Source: Nostoc sp. B(2019)
GTDB lineage: Bacteria > Cyanobacteriota > Cyanobacteriia > Cyanobacteriales > Nostocaceae
Length of the DNA stretch: 64,000 nt
NCBI RefSeq assembly: GCF_010091925.1
Contig: NZ_WVID01000007.1
Location: 186,001-250,000, forward strand
Direction of reading: 5' to 3'
In this document: positions 18,049 to 27,512 of the stretch, in pieces
How positions within the stretch are numbered: the first letter of the stretch is position 1
Layout of the letters: each line of letters starts with the position of its first letter
The notes under the pieces: model-generated
The model's input: only the letters and a program-made list of their open reading frames with translations
Database searches by the model: none
What the model was told of the DNA's origin: nothing
Position numbers and translations under genes: made by a program

Positions 18049-20889
18049 CTACGCAGTTTCGGTGATTTGCTCAAAAAAGAGTTGATCGGCTGGGGTAAAG
18101 CTAGTACCAAATCGTTCATTAAGGGAGTCAATTAGCTGAGATAAGGGGACTTGTTGATCTGGCTGGCGTGTTCCGACTGCGATCGCACCTTTTAATGGTT
18201 CCGCTATACCTGCGGTTAAATCAATTTTCCCTTCACTAATTTTTTCCAGGCGATAAAATTTTAGTTCTATATCCCCAGATAAATCAATTTTTGGAGCTTC
18301 GGGACTACGGGGTAATTTCTTTAGTAAGAAACGTCCATAAGCATAAAGTTTTTCGAGTTCAGAATCTTGATAAGGAATAATCTGGGCAAGGAATAGGTAA
18401 AGGTTGCGGAAGCTGGTAAGTTGGCTTCTAAATAGTTCTTTATCTGGGTCTTGCAAGGCTCTATAATTTTCAATAACGAGGTCTAGTAATATATTTAATT
18501 TTTTGTGTTCGCCTCCAGTTAGAGAAGTTTTCGGGCGAAACCAAATTTCACACCACTGGTTTACATCGTCTTGGCTAAAAAGTTGCCATTCATAAAGCTG
18601 GTAAGACAGATCATTTAAGTGTTGCGGATCTGCGGTTTCTCCAACGGGGGTTTCTTCGTAGTAGGGTTTAAAGGCTTGGTAGATGTCTTCGGGTTTATTG
18701 ACAAAATCTAAAACGAAGGTGTCTTCTTTACCTGTGGTGGTACGGTTGAGGCGGGATAGTGTCTGGACGGCTTGGACTCCATCGAGTCGTTTATCAACAA
18801 ACATAGTATGGAGCAATGGTTGATCAAATCCGGTTTGAAATTTGTTAGCAACAAGTAGCACTTGATAGGCATCGCTGGCAAATTTATCAGGAATTTCTGA
18901 AGTTTTGATACCGCCATTCATGTTGACTTCAGTAAATGTTTTTTCGGGGAACTCATCCAGGGTAATAGAGCCAGAAAAAGCAACAAGGGATTTAATATCG
19001 CTATAGTCTTTTTCTTTAATGTATTTATCAAAGGCGAGTTTGTATTTAACGGCGTGTTCACGGGAACGGGTGACAACCATTGCTTTAGCTCTACCCCCAA
19101 TTTTATGGCGGGTATGATTGCGGAAATGTTCGACGATGATTTCTACTTTTTGAGCGATGTTGTGGGGATGAAGTTCGAGAAATCGAGTGATCGCTTTGGC
19201 TGCTTGGCGACGGGGTAAGTCGGGGTCATTTTCACCGATGCGGACAAGTTCGTAATAGCGATCGTAGCAGGTGTAATTGGCTAAAACGTCTTTAATGTAG
19301 CCTTCTTCAATGGCTTGGCGCATGGTGTAGAGATGAAAGGGGGTTTCGCCGTTCTCTCCGGGTTCATCAAATACCAGTTGGGTTTTGTGTTTAGGGGTGG
19401 CGGTAAAGGCGAAATAGCTGAGGTTTGGTTGTTTGGTGCGGGTGAGTTGTTCTTTTAATAGTTGTTTTTTGGCTTCGTAACTGAGGTTATCTTCTTCAAG
19501 TTCATCTTCTAGAAGTTGAGCTGCGATCACCTCCGGTGGGCGGAACGCCATCGCAGATTCGATACCATCTTTGTTGAGGATTTTGCGGAGTTCGGCGGCG
19601 GTTTCTCCGGTTTGGGAGCCGTGGGCTTCATCAACGATGACAGCAAAGCGTTTATCTTTGGTGATAATGTCTATGGCTTTGCCTTTTTTGGCTAAAGTCT
19701 CGATGGCTTTAGTAATGAAGGGGAATTTCTGAATTGTAGAAATGATGATCGGTACACCGTCGCTGAGGGCTGTAACCAGTTGTTGGGTGTTTTCGTCAAT
19801 TTTCTGGACAACTCCGGCTTTATGTTCAAACTGATAGATAGTGTTTTGCAGTTGTTGATCTAGTATGGTGCGATCGGTGATCACGACAACGGTATGAAAT
19901 ATTTTTTCGTCTTGGTTGTCGTGGAGGTTGGCCAGGCGATGGGCTAACCAGGCGATCGAGTTTGATTTTCCCGAACCTGCTGAATGCTGAATTAAATAAT
20001 TATGTCCGGCTTTGTGTTGTTTGGTGTGGGCTATAAGTTTACGCACCACATCAAGCTGATGGTAGCGGGGGAAAATCAGAGTTTCTTTTTTCTGGTAATT
20101 AACGCCAGTTGTGGTAGGAATTTTGGTTTCTTTGGTTTCGATGTGGAGGAAACGGGCCAAGATATCCAAAAGGCTATCTTTTTGTAAGACTTCTAACCAA
20201 AGGTAACTGGTGCGATATTCTTCATTGTCTCCCACTGGGTTGCCTGCACCGTGATTATTACCTTTATTGAAGGGTAGAAAATAGGTACTTTCTCCAGCGA
20301 GTTTGGTAGTCATCCAAACTTCTTCGGTGTCTACGGCGAAATGCACTAAGCATCGTTGTTTAAAGGCAAATAGGGGGTCTTTGGGATCGCGATCGTGTTT
20401 ATATTGGTGAATGGCATTTTGGTAGGTTTGCCCGGTGAAGGGGTTTTTAAGTTCGATAGTTGCGATGGGTAAACCGTTGATGCTGAGGAGAATATCGGGA
20501 ATACGTCCAGTTTTGATGGTGACTTGGCGGGTGATGGTGAGGCGATTTTTTTCGTAGAGTGCCAAGGTTTCAGGGTTCATGCCTGTATTAGGCTGGAAGT
20601 AGGCGACTCGCAGGGTTTTGCCGTAGCATTTGAAGCCATTGCGGAGGACATCGAGCATTCCTCGGCTTTTGAGTTCTTTAGTGAGGCTATCTATAATGAT
20701 TTTCTGGGCATCGCTGGTGTTGGCTAGGCGCTGCCATTGTGTGGGCTGGGTAGTTTGAATAAATTTGATGATTTCCGTGGGGAAAAGGGCTGTATCTGGG
20801 TCGTAGTGGGCTGCGTTCCCTTGGTGATAGCCACTGAGTTGCAGGAGTTCCCGTTCTATGGTGTCCTCAAATTTGTTTTCCGTGTGCAT
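18049..20889 (-). CDS. hsdR: Type I restriction enzyme R subunit, C-terminally truncated
   Basis: The 946-residue product has the R-subunit layout: an N-terminal PD-(D/E)xK nuclease (GRIPDILLSING...IATIELKNP, about residues 128-150), SF2 motor with Walker A HSAGSGKS (about 302-309), DEAH (about 420), AFTATPKHKT, and QTLSRLNRTTTGK. HsdR moves DNA using ATP and cuts far from the recognition site. Usual length is near 1000-1050; this one stops at a TAG inside a short repeat, and 78 more in-frame codons of the family's C-terminus follow. That region helps join HsdR to the methylase core, so the enzyme may not assemble. hsdM upstream is also broken. Confidence 0.9.
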   Translation of the reverse strand: MHTENKFEDTIERELLQLSGYHQGNAAHYDPDTALFPTEIIKFIQTTQPTQWQRLANTSDAQKIIIDSLTKELKSRGMLDVLRNGFKCYGKTLRVAYFQPNTGMNPETLALYEKNRLTITRQVTIKTGRIPDILLSINGLPIATIELKNPFTGQTYQNAIHQYKHDRDPKDPLFAFKQRCLVHFAVDTEEVWMTTKLAGESTYFLPFNKGNNHGAGNPVGDNEEYRTSYLWLEVLQKDSLLDILARFLHIETKETKIPTTTGVNYQKKETLIFPRYHQLDVVRKLIAHTKQHKAGHNYLIQHSAGSGKSNSIAWLAHRLANLHDNQDEKIFHTVVVITDRTILDQQLQNTIYQFEHKAGVVQKIDENTQQLVTALSDGVPIIISTIQKFPFITKAIETLAKKGKAIDIITKDKRFAVIVDEAHGSQTGETAAELRKILNKDGIESAMAFRPPEVIAAQLLEDELEEDNLSYEAKKQLLKEQLTRTKQPNLSYFAFTATPKHKTQLVFDEPGENGETPFHLYTMRQAIEEGYIKDVLANYTCYDRYYELVRIGENDPDLPRRQAAKAITRFLELHPHNIAQKVEIIVEHFRNHTRHKIGGRAKAMVVTRSREHAVKYKLAFDKYIKEKDYSDIKSLVAFSGSITLDEFPEKTFTEVNMNGGIKTSEIPDKFASDAYQVLLVANKFQTGFDQPLLHTMFVDKRLDGVQAVQTLSRLNRTTTGKEDTFVLDFVNKPEDIYQAFKPYYEETPVGETADPQHLNDLSYQLYEWQLFSQDDVNQWCEIWFRPKTSLTGGEHKKLNILLDLVIENYRALQDPDKELFRSQLTSFRNLYLFLAQIIPYQDSELEKLYAYGRFLLKKLPRSPEAPKIDLSGDIELKFYRLEKISEGKIDLTAGIAEPLKGAIAVGTRQPDQQVPLSQLIDSLNERFGTSFTPADQLFFEQITETA

Positions 20890-20952
20890 AATTCACGAAG
20901 TATAAATATAATCAAGTATAAAACGTGTTAAATCTATATCAATTTTATTGGT

Positions 20953-21117
20953 CTAACCACTTTTGTCTCCAGATGTGACATCAGTAAATATTTCTTCTGG
21001 TAAAAAGATGAGGCTGTCTTTTGTTACATAGTCTAATACTTCTGGTAAAAATAGTTCTATAAATTCCCAAAAAAAGGTTTGGATTAATTCTTTAAAGAGT
21101 CTATCGTGATCTATCAT
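20953..21117 (-). pseudogene. Internally deleted copy of the Rpn-family nuclease gene
   Basis: The first 51 codons match, with one change (Ile to Thr), the N-terminus of the intact gene at 21869-22768 (MIDHDRLFKELIQTFF...). The match then jumps to the last bases of that gene (AAGTGGTTAGACCAA versus AAGTGGCTAGACCAA), read in a different frame and ending at 20953. So a duplicate lost its middle. Its ATG overlaps the vapC stop (ATGA at 21114-21117), suggesting the duplication placed it within the operon. Confidence 0.85.
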
Positions 21118-21530
21118 TCTTCATCAGGTTTGAGCCAGTTTTCTACTTTTAAATTAGGTACACGGTAAAACTCACGAACATTGTTTGTAACTATGGTTAG
21201 ATTTAGATTTAGTGCATGGGCGGCAATTAATAAATCATTACTACTTATGGGCGTTCCTTGACTTTCTAAATAAGTACGAATTTTTGCGTAATGATAATCT
21301 ACATTGGGAGTTAATGATAATACAGGAATTATGTCTAAAGCCAGGGAAATGCGCTCTTTCAATCCAAGTGAGTTCTTTTTTTCCGCGCCAAATTGGAGTT
21401 CACAAGCAACAATGATGCTTGTGCAAATTTTTTCTTCTCCAACTTCTTGAATTTTAGAAAAAATTTTACCTCTTGGATGCCTAATAAAGTCCGATAGTAT
21501 ATTGGTATCGAGTAAGTAAGAGTGATACAT
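21114..21530 (-). CDS. vapC: VapC-type PIN-domain toxin
   Basis: The 138-residue protein is a PIN-domain ribonuclease: LLDTNILSDFIRH (first acidic residue D8), ACELQFGAEK (E near 44), SSNDLLIAAHAL (D near 99) and IVTNNVREFYRV at the end. VapC toxins cut tRNA or rRNA and are held by the upstream antitoxin. The start lies one base after the antitoxin stop, a typical coupled toxin-antitoxin arrangement. The pair sits inside a type I restriction operon, between the specificity and restriction genes, on the same strand. Confidence 0.9.
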   Translation of the reverse strand: MYHSYLLDTNILSDFIRHPRGKIFSKIQEVGEEKICTSIIVACELQFGAEKKNSLGLKERISLALDIIPVLSLTPNVDYHYAKIRTYLESQGTPISSNDLLIAAHALNLNLTIVTNNVREFYRVPNLKVENWLKPDEE

Positions 21531-21531
21531 T

Positions 21532-21771
21532 TTAAAGTTCTATGTCATCTAATGGTAATAGTCCTTCGTCAACGTCGGGAAAATCTTCGTCAATATCATC
21601 AAGGTTGGCAAATACTTCGAGTAGTGATTTTTTCTTGTAGGGTTCTATGATAAGTTTTCCGTCTTCTTGTCGGATGATAACTTCTGAGGTTGATAGTGTT
21701 AATTCTTCGGGAATAGATAAGGTTTGAATATTGCCTTGTTGAATGAGTTTAACGTGATATTCGGTAGTCAT
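21532..21771 (-). CDS. vapB: VapB-type antitoxin (AbrB/MazE-like)
   Basis: This 79-residue protein begins with a swapped-hairpin-like region (YHVKLIQQGNIQTLSIPEEL...SEVIIRQEDGKLIIEP) typical of SpoVT-AbrB DNA-binding antitoxins, and ends in a very acidic tail (DDIDEDFPDVDEGLLPLDD) expected to cover the toxin active site. AGGAG lies 7 bp before its ATG. The toxin gene follows after one base. The pair probably autoregulates its own promoter in the 97-bp space upstream. Confidence 0.88.
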   Translation of the reverse strand: MTTEYHVKLIQQGNIQTLSIPEELTLSTSEVIIRQEDGKLIIEPYKKKSLLEVFANLDDIDEDFPDVDEGLLPLDDIEL

Positions 21772-21868
21772 TGTAATTCTCCTAAATGTAATTTATCAGT
21801 TAATTTGAGTTAGGGAATAAGAACTTATTAGACATCGATTTCACTATGACAAATATTAAATATTTAGA

Positions 21869-22768
21869 TCAGTTTTGTTGGTCTAGCCACTTGATGAAGT
21901 CTTCTAAAGATTGAAAATCAAAAATCGCATCCGCTAGATTTTCTAATTGTTCTGAAGATAAACCATTAACACGATTTTCCAAGGCAGAATCAATATTATT
22001 GAAACGCCGTTTTATCAGTATTTTAATAACTTTTTGTTCTCCTTGTTCAATTCCTTTTTCCATCCAACTGGTGACAATTTCCATGATTTGTTCCTCTTCA
22101 ACTAAGTTGGCTTGTTTGAGTTCAGTTTCCAGATCTTGTTCTTCTGTGGCGTTTAATCTGAGATAGATGTCAATGAAACCGGAAATTAGTTCCATTTTAG
22201 CAGGATTTAATTTTAGGGTGACTAGCATTCTTAAGCATTCTAGTTTTACTCGGACTCTTTCTTCTGGTTGAAAGTCCATTTTTGCCATTAATGCGGCTGC
22301 TACGGGGTTTGGTTGATTTAAAAAATTGCGCCAGTTGAGGTTATTTAGTTGAATAGCGACGTAGTTAAATTCTAATATTTTCCTGTTAGGAAAGTTAACT
22401 GTATATTGGCTTTTTTCAGGTCTTTTTGGTTCGTCGTAGGAGAAGATAACTATAGGAAAGATAGGCAATAAATATTTAGCATCTAAACGAGCGAAGTAAT
22501 GAAACATCCGCCGTTCAAATTCTTTTTGATTATATGCTTGGTTTTCTAGGTGAATCAGAAAATAACTGTCTTCTCCTCTCCATTTTACTTGGGCTAATAA
22601 ATCTATTTTTCTTTTGTCTCCAGATGTGACATCTATAAATATTTCTTCTGGTAAAAAGATGAGGCTGTCTTTTGTTACATAGTCTAATACTTCTGGTAAA
22701 AACAGTTCTATAAATTCCCAAAAGAAGGTTTGGATTAATTCTTTAAATAGTCTATCGTGATCTATCAT
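21869..22768 (-). CDS. Rpn-family PD-(D/E)xK nuclease (transposase-like; DUF4351 tail)
   Basis: The 299-residue protein has the family start (DHDRLFKELIQTFFWEFIELF), the nuclease core DVTSGDKRKIDLLAQVKW...YFLIHLENQ (acidic residue and catalytic Q/E region near residues 48-80), and a C-terminal DUF4351-like end (LADAIFDFQSLEDFIKWLD). Members are related to RpnA-type recombination-promoting nucleases and are very common in cyanobacteria as solitary or repeated genes. A duplicate with a central deletion lies 750 bp downstream. The gene sits in the restriction operon between Phd and VapBC genes. Confidence 0.85.
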   Translation of the reverse strand: MIDHDRLFKELIQTFFWEFIELFLPEVLDYVTKDSLIFLPEEIFIDVTSGDKRKIDLLAQVKWRGEDSYFLIHLENQAYNQKEFERRMFHYFARLDAKYLLPIFPIVIFSYDEPKRPEKSQYTVNFPNRKILEFNYVAIQLNNLNWRNFLNQPNPVAAALMAKMDFQPEERVRVKLECLRMLVTLKLNPAKMELISGFIDIYLRLNATEEQDLETELKQANLVEEEQIMEIVTSWMEKGIEQGEQKVIKILIKRRFNNIDSALENRVNGLSSEQLENLADAIFDFQSLEDFIKWLDQQN

Positions 22769-22791
22769 TTGCGGGTATGATATTAATTTTA

Positions 22792-23010
22792 TTAAGTGAT
22801 TTCATCATAGGTAGGCTCGACAATATCCCCTGTAATTTTACCGCTATCTTTCATCGCCCCAAAGGCGGCTCTTTTGTTTTTATTAATAGGGGAAATGATG
22901 GCGATCGCAATACCATTTTGTATGATGGTGAAGGGTTCGCCTGTTTTTTGTGCTTGGTTAATTAGGTTTTGGACGGTTTCGGGAAGTTCTGCAAGGGTAA
23001 TTTGTTGCAT
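22792..23010 (-). CDS. Phd/YefM-type antitoxin, apparently without its toxin
   Basis: The 72-residue protein fits the Phd/YefM fold: ITLAELPETVQNLINQAQKTGEPFTII, NGIAIAIISP, then a short disordered tail. Such proteins bind DNA as dimers and neutralise a Doc, YoeB or PIN toxin encoded downstream. Here the next gene is an Rpn-family nuclease rather than a classical toxin, so it is either an orphan or paired with that nuclease. It lies 14 bp after hsdS on the same strand. Confidence 0.8.
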   Translation of the reverse strand: MQQITLAELPETVQNLINQAQKTGEPFTIIQNGIAIAIISPINKNKRAAFGAMKDSGKITGDIVEPTYDEIT

Positions 23011-23024
23011 GGTGGTTTTTGGTG

Positions 23025-24386
23025 TTAGGGGATAGGGACTTGGCGCACATCTATTTTACCTGTGACGGCGTTGGTGATCAGGGCGGTGCGATATTCTTTT
23101 AATAGTTCTATGGCTTCTTTAACTTTGGCTTTTTGTTTATCTATTTCTGCTATTTTTTGGTCTAAAAATTTAACAATTTGCTGTTGCACTTCTAAATTAG
23201 GAATTAATATACTTATTTTTCCAATAAGTCCAGCACTAAGATTCATCTGACTTGATTCATTTCCTGTATCTCTAATATATTTATACGCACTTATAAGATA
23301 GTAGTATAAGAAATAGACATTGAGATTGCTTAGAGGGGATATGCCAAGACACGCTTGATTAAATGCTGCTTCAATTTTTAGAATTGCTACTCTTCCTCGT
23401 GTGTTACCTTGCCCATACATTGCCATTAAAAGTGTTTCTGGTTTAACTAGTGTAGTAGATGATGAATTTAAACCTTCTTTTGTAATATATTCTTCTGTTG
23501 AATAAATATTCTGATAATTCACTTCACCTGTTTTAACCCAAGGGATATCACCTTCCCAAAGATCAGGATTGTTTCTGTCTGGTGTTCCACCAGATATAAT
23601 TTGACAGAAATAGTTAAGTTTCCCTCTTTTCCAACTTTTAGGAATTTCACCTAACCACTCAATACCAGAATCTTTCATCGGGACGCTTGGATTTAGTCCT
23701 TTGGTGACAGCGTGACTGATGAGGGCGGTGCGTTTTTCGTCGAGTTTTTCAATGAGGGTTTCTTTCTTGGCAATGAGTTCGTCTATTTGTTTGGTTTTAT
23801 AGTCGAGAAAGCGGGCGATCGCTTGTTGTTCATCTAGTGGGGGAAAAGGAATAAAAATATCCTTCAATTTACTTTGGTCAATTGTCGTCATAGTGACTTG
23901 ATTTGCTTTGGAAACCAGTGTTGCTCTAGTCAAATGACAATTTAGATAGGATATAAGTAACTTAGGATCAATGATGGAATAATCAGGTCTTCCCCTAACT
24001 AAATGGCATTCAAAAACTATTTGTTCTGATGGATCTAGCAAGGTTGCAGATTTGCCAATACCTTCTAGTTTTAGAGAAGAACGTACAAAGAAAAAATCCC
24101 CATAAAGTGCAGAATATTTACTAAGCTCTTCATCATCACATTCGACTCTATCAAGAGTAGATACGTCAACAATATTGTTTTCTGCATAAACATCAAATAC
24201 GTTGATTATTGGATTGCCTTTACCCCAATATTCTCTTTTTTTAAAAAGACCATTTGCAAATTGATCTTTCAATATAAATCTTAATCGCTTTATATCCCAG
24301 CCTTCAGGAATCTCACCTAACCACTTAACACCAGAATCTTTATACTCCTCATAACCCTGATACTTACCCACTACATAACCTCCCAA
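23025..24386 (-). CDS. hsdS: Type I restriction-modification specificity subunit
   Basis: The 453-residue protein has two target-recognition domains, each introduced by the repeated motif DSG(V/I)(K/E)WLGEIP(E/K)(G/S)W (about residues 18-31 and 239-252), each ending in a conserved coiled helix (DEQQAIARFLDYKTKQIDELI and VQQQIVKFLDQKIAEIDKQK). HsdS reads the two halves of the DNA target and holds the two HsdM subunits. The frame is intact even though hsdM upstream and hsdR downstream are damaged, which suggests that their damage is recent. Confidence 0.92.
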   Translation of the reverse strand: MGGYVVGKYQGYEEYKDSGVKWLGEIPEGWDIKRLRFILKDQFANGLFKKREYWGKGNPIINVFDVYAENNIVDVSTLDRVECDDEELSKYSALYGDFFFVRSSLKLEGIGKSATLLDPSEQIVFECHLVRGRPDYSIIDPKLLISYLNCHLTRATLVSKANQVTMTTIDQSKLKDIFIPFPPLDEQQAIARFLDYKTKQIDELIAKKETLIEKLDEKRTALISHAVTKGLNPSVPMKDSGIEWLGEIPKSWKRGKLNYFCQIISGGTPDRNNPDLWEGDIPWVKTGEVNYQNIYSTEEYITKEGLNSSSTTLVKPETLLMAMYGQGNTRGRVAILKIEAAFNQACLGISPLSNLNVYFLYYYLISAYKYIRDTGNESSQMNLSAGLIGKISILIPNLEVQQQIVKFLDQKIAEIDKQKAKVKEAIELLKEYRTALITNAVTGKIDVRQVPIP

Positions 24387-24412
24387 TCTTCAATTTGTAA
24401 ACCTTCAATTTT

Positions 24413-24730
24413 TTATTCATCAAAAATTTCAATTAATTCATCATCCAGATCATCATAAATTTCTAGATCATCTTCTACAATCTCAAGCTCAGGACAAGTA
24501 CCAGATAAATTTAGTAATCCTCCAGAATGAAGCATATTTTTTTGTTGTAAAAATTCCTTCAGTTCAGTATCAGAGAAAAAATTGAGCATATCTTTTAGCT
24601 CGTCAAAATCAATTAAGCCATCTCTAAAAGCATCTAATACAAGATTAGCAAGTATTTTTTGTGGTAAATTACCCCATTGATCTTGTATTTTTTCCGTTAA
24701 CTTATCTGGTAAATTAATTGTGATTTGCAT
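24413..24730 (-). CDS. Putative small antitoxin-like protein with acidic tail
   Basis: From the ATG at 24730 the product has 105 residues: a ribbon/helix-like N-terminus (MQITINLPDKLTEKIQDQWG), a helical centre, and a strongly acidic C-terminus (EDDLEIYDDLDDELIEIFDE). The layout resembles CopG- or UPF0175-type antitoxins, but no toxin gene is next to it. It lies between hsdM and hsdS in the restriction operon, where accessory genes are often inserted. A longer start at 24748 is possible. Function unproven. Confidence 0.55.
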   Translation of the reverse strand: MQITINLPDKLTEKIQDQWGNLPQKILANLVLDAFRDGLIDFDELKDMLNFFSDTELKEFLQQKNMLHSGGLLNLSGTCPELEIVEDDLEIYDDLDDELIEIFDE

Positions 24731-24770
24731 AATTTCAAAATCTCCCAACTCTACATTTTTATTTTAGTGC

Positions 24771-26985
24771 TTAAACCACTTCACCCAACATCGCCATAAT
24801 GTCCGCTTCCAAAGACTTAATATCATTCTCAATTTCATCCAAAGAACGAGGCGGTTGATACACATAGAAATGGCGATTTAACGGAATCTCATACCCCACT
24901 TTGGTTTTAGAAAAATCAATCCAAGCATCAGGCACATGGGGTAATACTTCCGCGTCCAAATACTCCTCACAATGCTTCTTTACTAACTGAATCAACTCAT
25001 CTACACTCGCATCTTTGTCATAACCCAACGGTATCGGCAACGTAATATCATTTGGTAAAGGTACAATCTCCGTATCTCGTAAATTACTATCCGGTTCAGG
25101 ATTCCCCTTCTTATCCCGACAGATTTCCGCCTCTGGATCAGCCTCACCCAACGCCGCTAAAATCGCCTTGATCACCGGCTCTTTTAACTTTAATCCTGCA
25201 CCTTTAGGACTTTATCTAAATCCCGTATAAACTCAGCACGGGACATATACAGGCATCGCCATCCAGACACCGCAAAGCATCTAAAATCTGATTTTGGAGA
25301 CTTTTACCCATCTCCATTTCTAACTGTTGCACCTGAGCATCTTTACGCTTCTTACTCGTTGCTAAATCCTGAAACGCCTTTTGCTCCGATAACCGCGCCA
25401 AACGATCCTCATTCACCTGAAAATTTAATCTTAGCGATCGCTCCACTGTAATTTTAAGAAATCCAAACTCCCGATTATCAAAAATCTTTGAGCAAATCTG
25501 CTTTTCTATCTGTCCGTCTGATTTCACCTCACTTAAACCATTCTGTTCAAAATCCCCATACAATCGCACCAATTCCGCAATATGCTCAGGGGATAACTCA
25601 TTACGCTTATTACCGAGACTCTTTTTCATTTTCAAAAAATGGTGCGTCCCATCAATCAGCTGAACTTTCCCTTGACGATGCGCCGCTTTTTTATTCGTCA
25701 CCAGCCAAATATAAGTAAAAATCCCCGTGTTATAAAACATCTGGTCAGGTAGCGCAATCACCGCATCAAGCCAGTCATTTTCAATAATCCAACGGCGAAT
25801 ATTACTTTCTCCACTCCCCGCATCCCCTGTAAATAAAGGCGAACCATTAAACACGATCGCAATTCGAGAACCATCACCCCCGACCTCTGGGGATGGGTGC
25901 ATTTTCGATATCATGTGTTGCAAAAACAACAGCGAACCATCATTAATTCGAGGTACGCCAGCCCCAAAACGCCCCTTAAATCCTAAATTGTCATACTCAT
26001 CTTTAACAAAATCCTCTTCTGGTTTCCATTCCACACCAAAAGGCGGATTAGCAAACATATAGTGAAACTGTTTATCAGGATGACCGTCACGAGGTAAAAA
26101 ATTATTACTTTTGCTTTTGGCGTTTTTTATTCCCAAAGTGTCGCCATAGACAAGATTGTTAATCGGTTCATCTTTAATCAGTAAATCAGAACAGCAAATC
26201 GCATAAGATTCAGGATTATACTCTTGCCCAAATAACCCTAAATTCGCTTCAGGATTTTGCTTTTTAATGTATTCCTCCGCTACCGATAACATTCCCCCTG
26301 TTCCGGCTGTGGGGTCGTACACTGTCCGATAAATCCCTTGCTTAAAGATATCCTGCTCGTTACAAAAAACCAGATTTACCATGAGTCGAATTACTTCACG
26401 GGGTGTAAAGTGATCTCCCGCTTCTTCGTTCGCCTGCTCGTTAAACTTTCTCACCAGTTCCTCAAACAGATAGCCCATTTGCAGATTAGAGAGTTTACCC
26501 GGAGATAAATCAACTTCAGGACTAGCGATCGCTTTCATGACTTCAAAAAGTCGGTTAGCTTCATCTAACTTCTGGATTTCATTATCAAATTCAAATTTCT
26601 CAAAAATATCTCGTGCCAGAGGCGAAAACTTATTGATATAATCTCTGAGATTATCCGCAATCCCCTCAGAATCTTCTAATAATTTCTGAAACGTAAATTC
26701 ACTGAGGTTATATAACGACTGTTGGCGTTCGCCTCCAATTGCAACTTTAGCGATCGCTTTCTCAAAAGCATCCCCCTCTAAGCCCATCGCCTCATATTTC
26801 GCCTTCGCCTCAAGGACAGCTTTCTTAGTCGGTTCTAAGACAGCATCCAAACGACGCAGTACAATCAGAGGTAACATCACCCGGCGGTACTGGGGTGGAC
26901 GCTAAGGGCCTCGGAGTTTGTCGGCTATGCTCCAGATAAAACCGACTAACTCTTGATTATGAGAATTTTCTATGTTTGTCACCAT
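24771..26985 (-). pseudogene. hsdM: Type I DNA methyltransferase gene, disrupted by a nonsense codon and two frameshifts
   Basis: Translation from the ATG at 26985 gives the family's N-terminus (NQELVGFIWSIADKLRGP), then TAG at 26902-26904 where a Tyr codon is expected, then RPPQYRRVMLPL and the full catalytic part with DPTAGTGGML (SAM motif) and MFANPPFGVEW (NPPF). Near 25250 the frame shifts by one base (ALRCLDGDA continues as YMSRAEFIRDLDKVLK), and near 25202 again (continuing GAGLKLKEPVIKAILAALG) to the normal end at 24771. Both shifts look like single-base losses. The cell would lack M activity, so an active HsdR would be harmful. Sequencing error remains possible for the two close shifts. 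Confidence 0.88.
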
Positions 26986-27512
26986 TATGAATTTTAAGTA
27001 ATAAAGTTAGATTGATTTATTTGGTAATCTCTGTAAAGAGTATCCAGTTTACCCCGTTCCAAATACCCAAAGGGGCTTTTGATTGTCGATAATCTTTCAT
27101 AGCCAGCCATCCTCATGATTATTGAGTGCTTCGATTAAGTCACTGATGAGGCGCTGGCCAGCCAAATGATGATTGTCATTATCTGCGATCGCTCCCTTGG
27201 TTTTGCCTTCAATTAAAGTTTTAAAAATAAAATTTTTCTATCTTTTAAACATATTTTTAGAATAGTTTATTACCACATTTATCAACTTTTACTATAGCAA
27301 ATATCATCAAATTAGGAAAATCTTACTTCTGATACTCTGTGTTTTATTTCTTGTAAAATTTTAAGCATCGGTTTCCTTTGCTCCGCTTGATCGCTGCGCC
27401 TGGAGCGGTTTATTCACGAAAGGTCTTTTTAACAAATTAAATAAGATTGCTACATATTGACCAATTACTGCAAATTAGTTAAAATTTTTTCGTACAAATT
27501 CTATTTTTTATA
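26986..27512. other. Intergenic region with a possible gene remnant
   Basis: On the minus strand 27097-27237 there is an open stretch of about 46 codons that reads protein-like (FIFKTLIEGKTKGAIADNDN, then HHLAGQRLISDLIEALNNHE) but has no start. It may be the tail of a lost gene. A GATCGCTGCGCCTGGAGCG segment near 27385 is repeat-like. Otherwise A+T rich. Confidence 0.4.
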
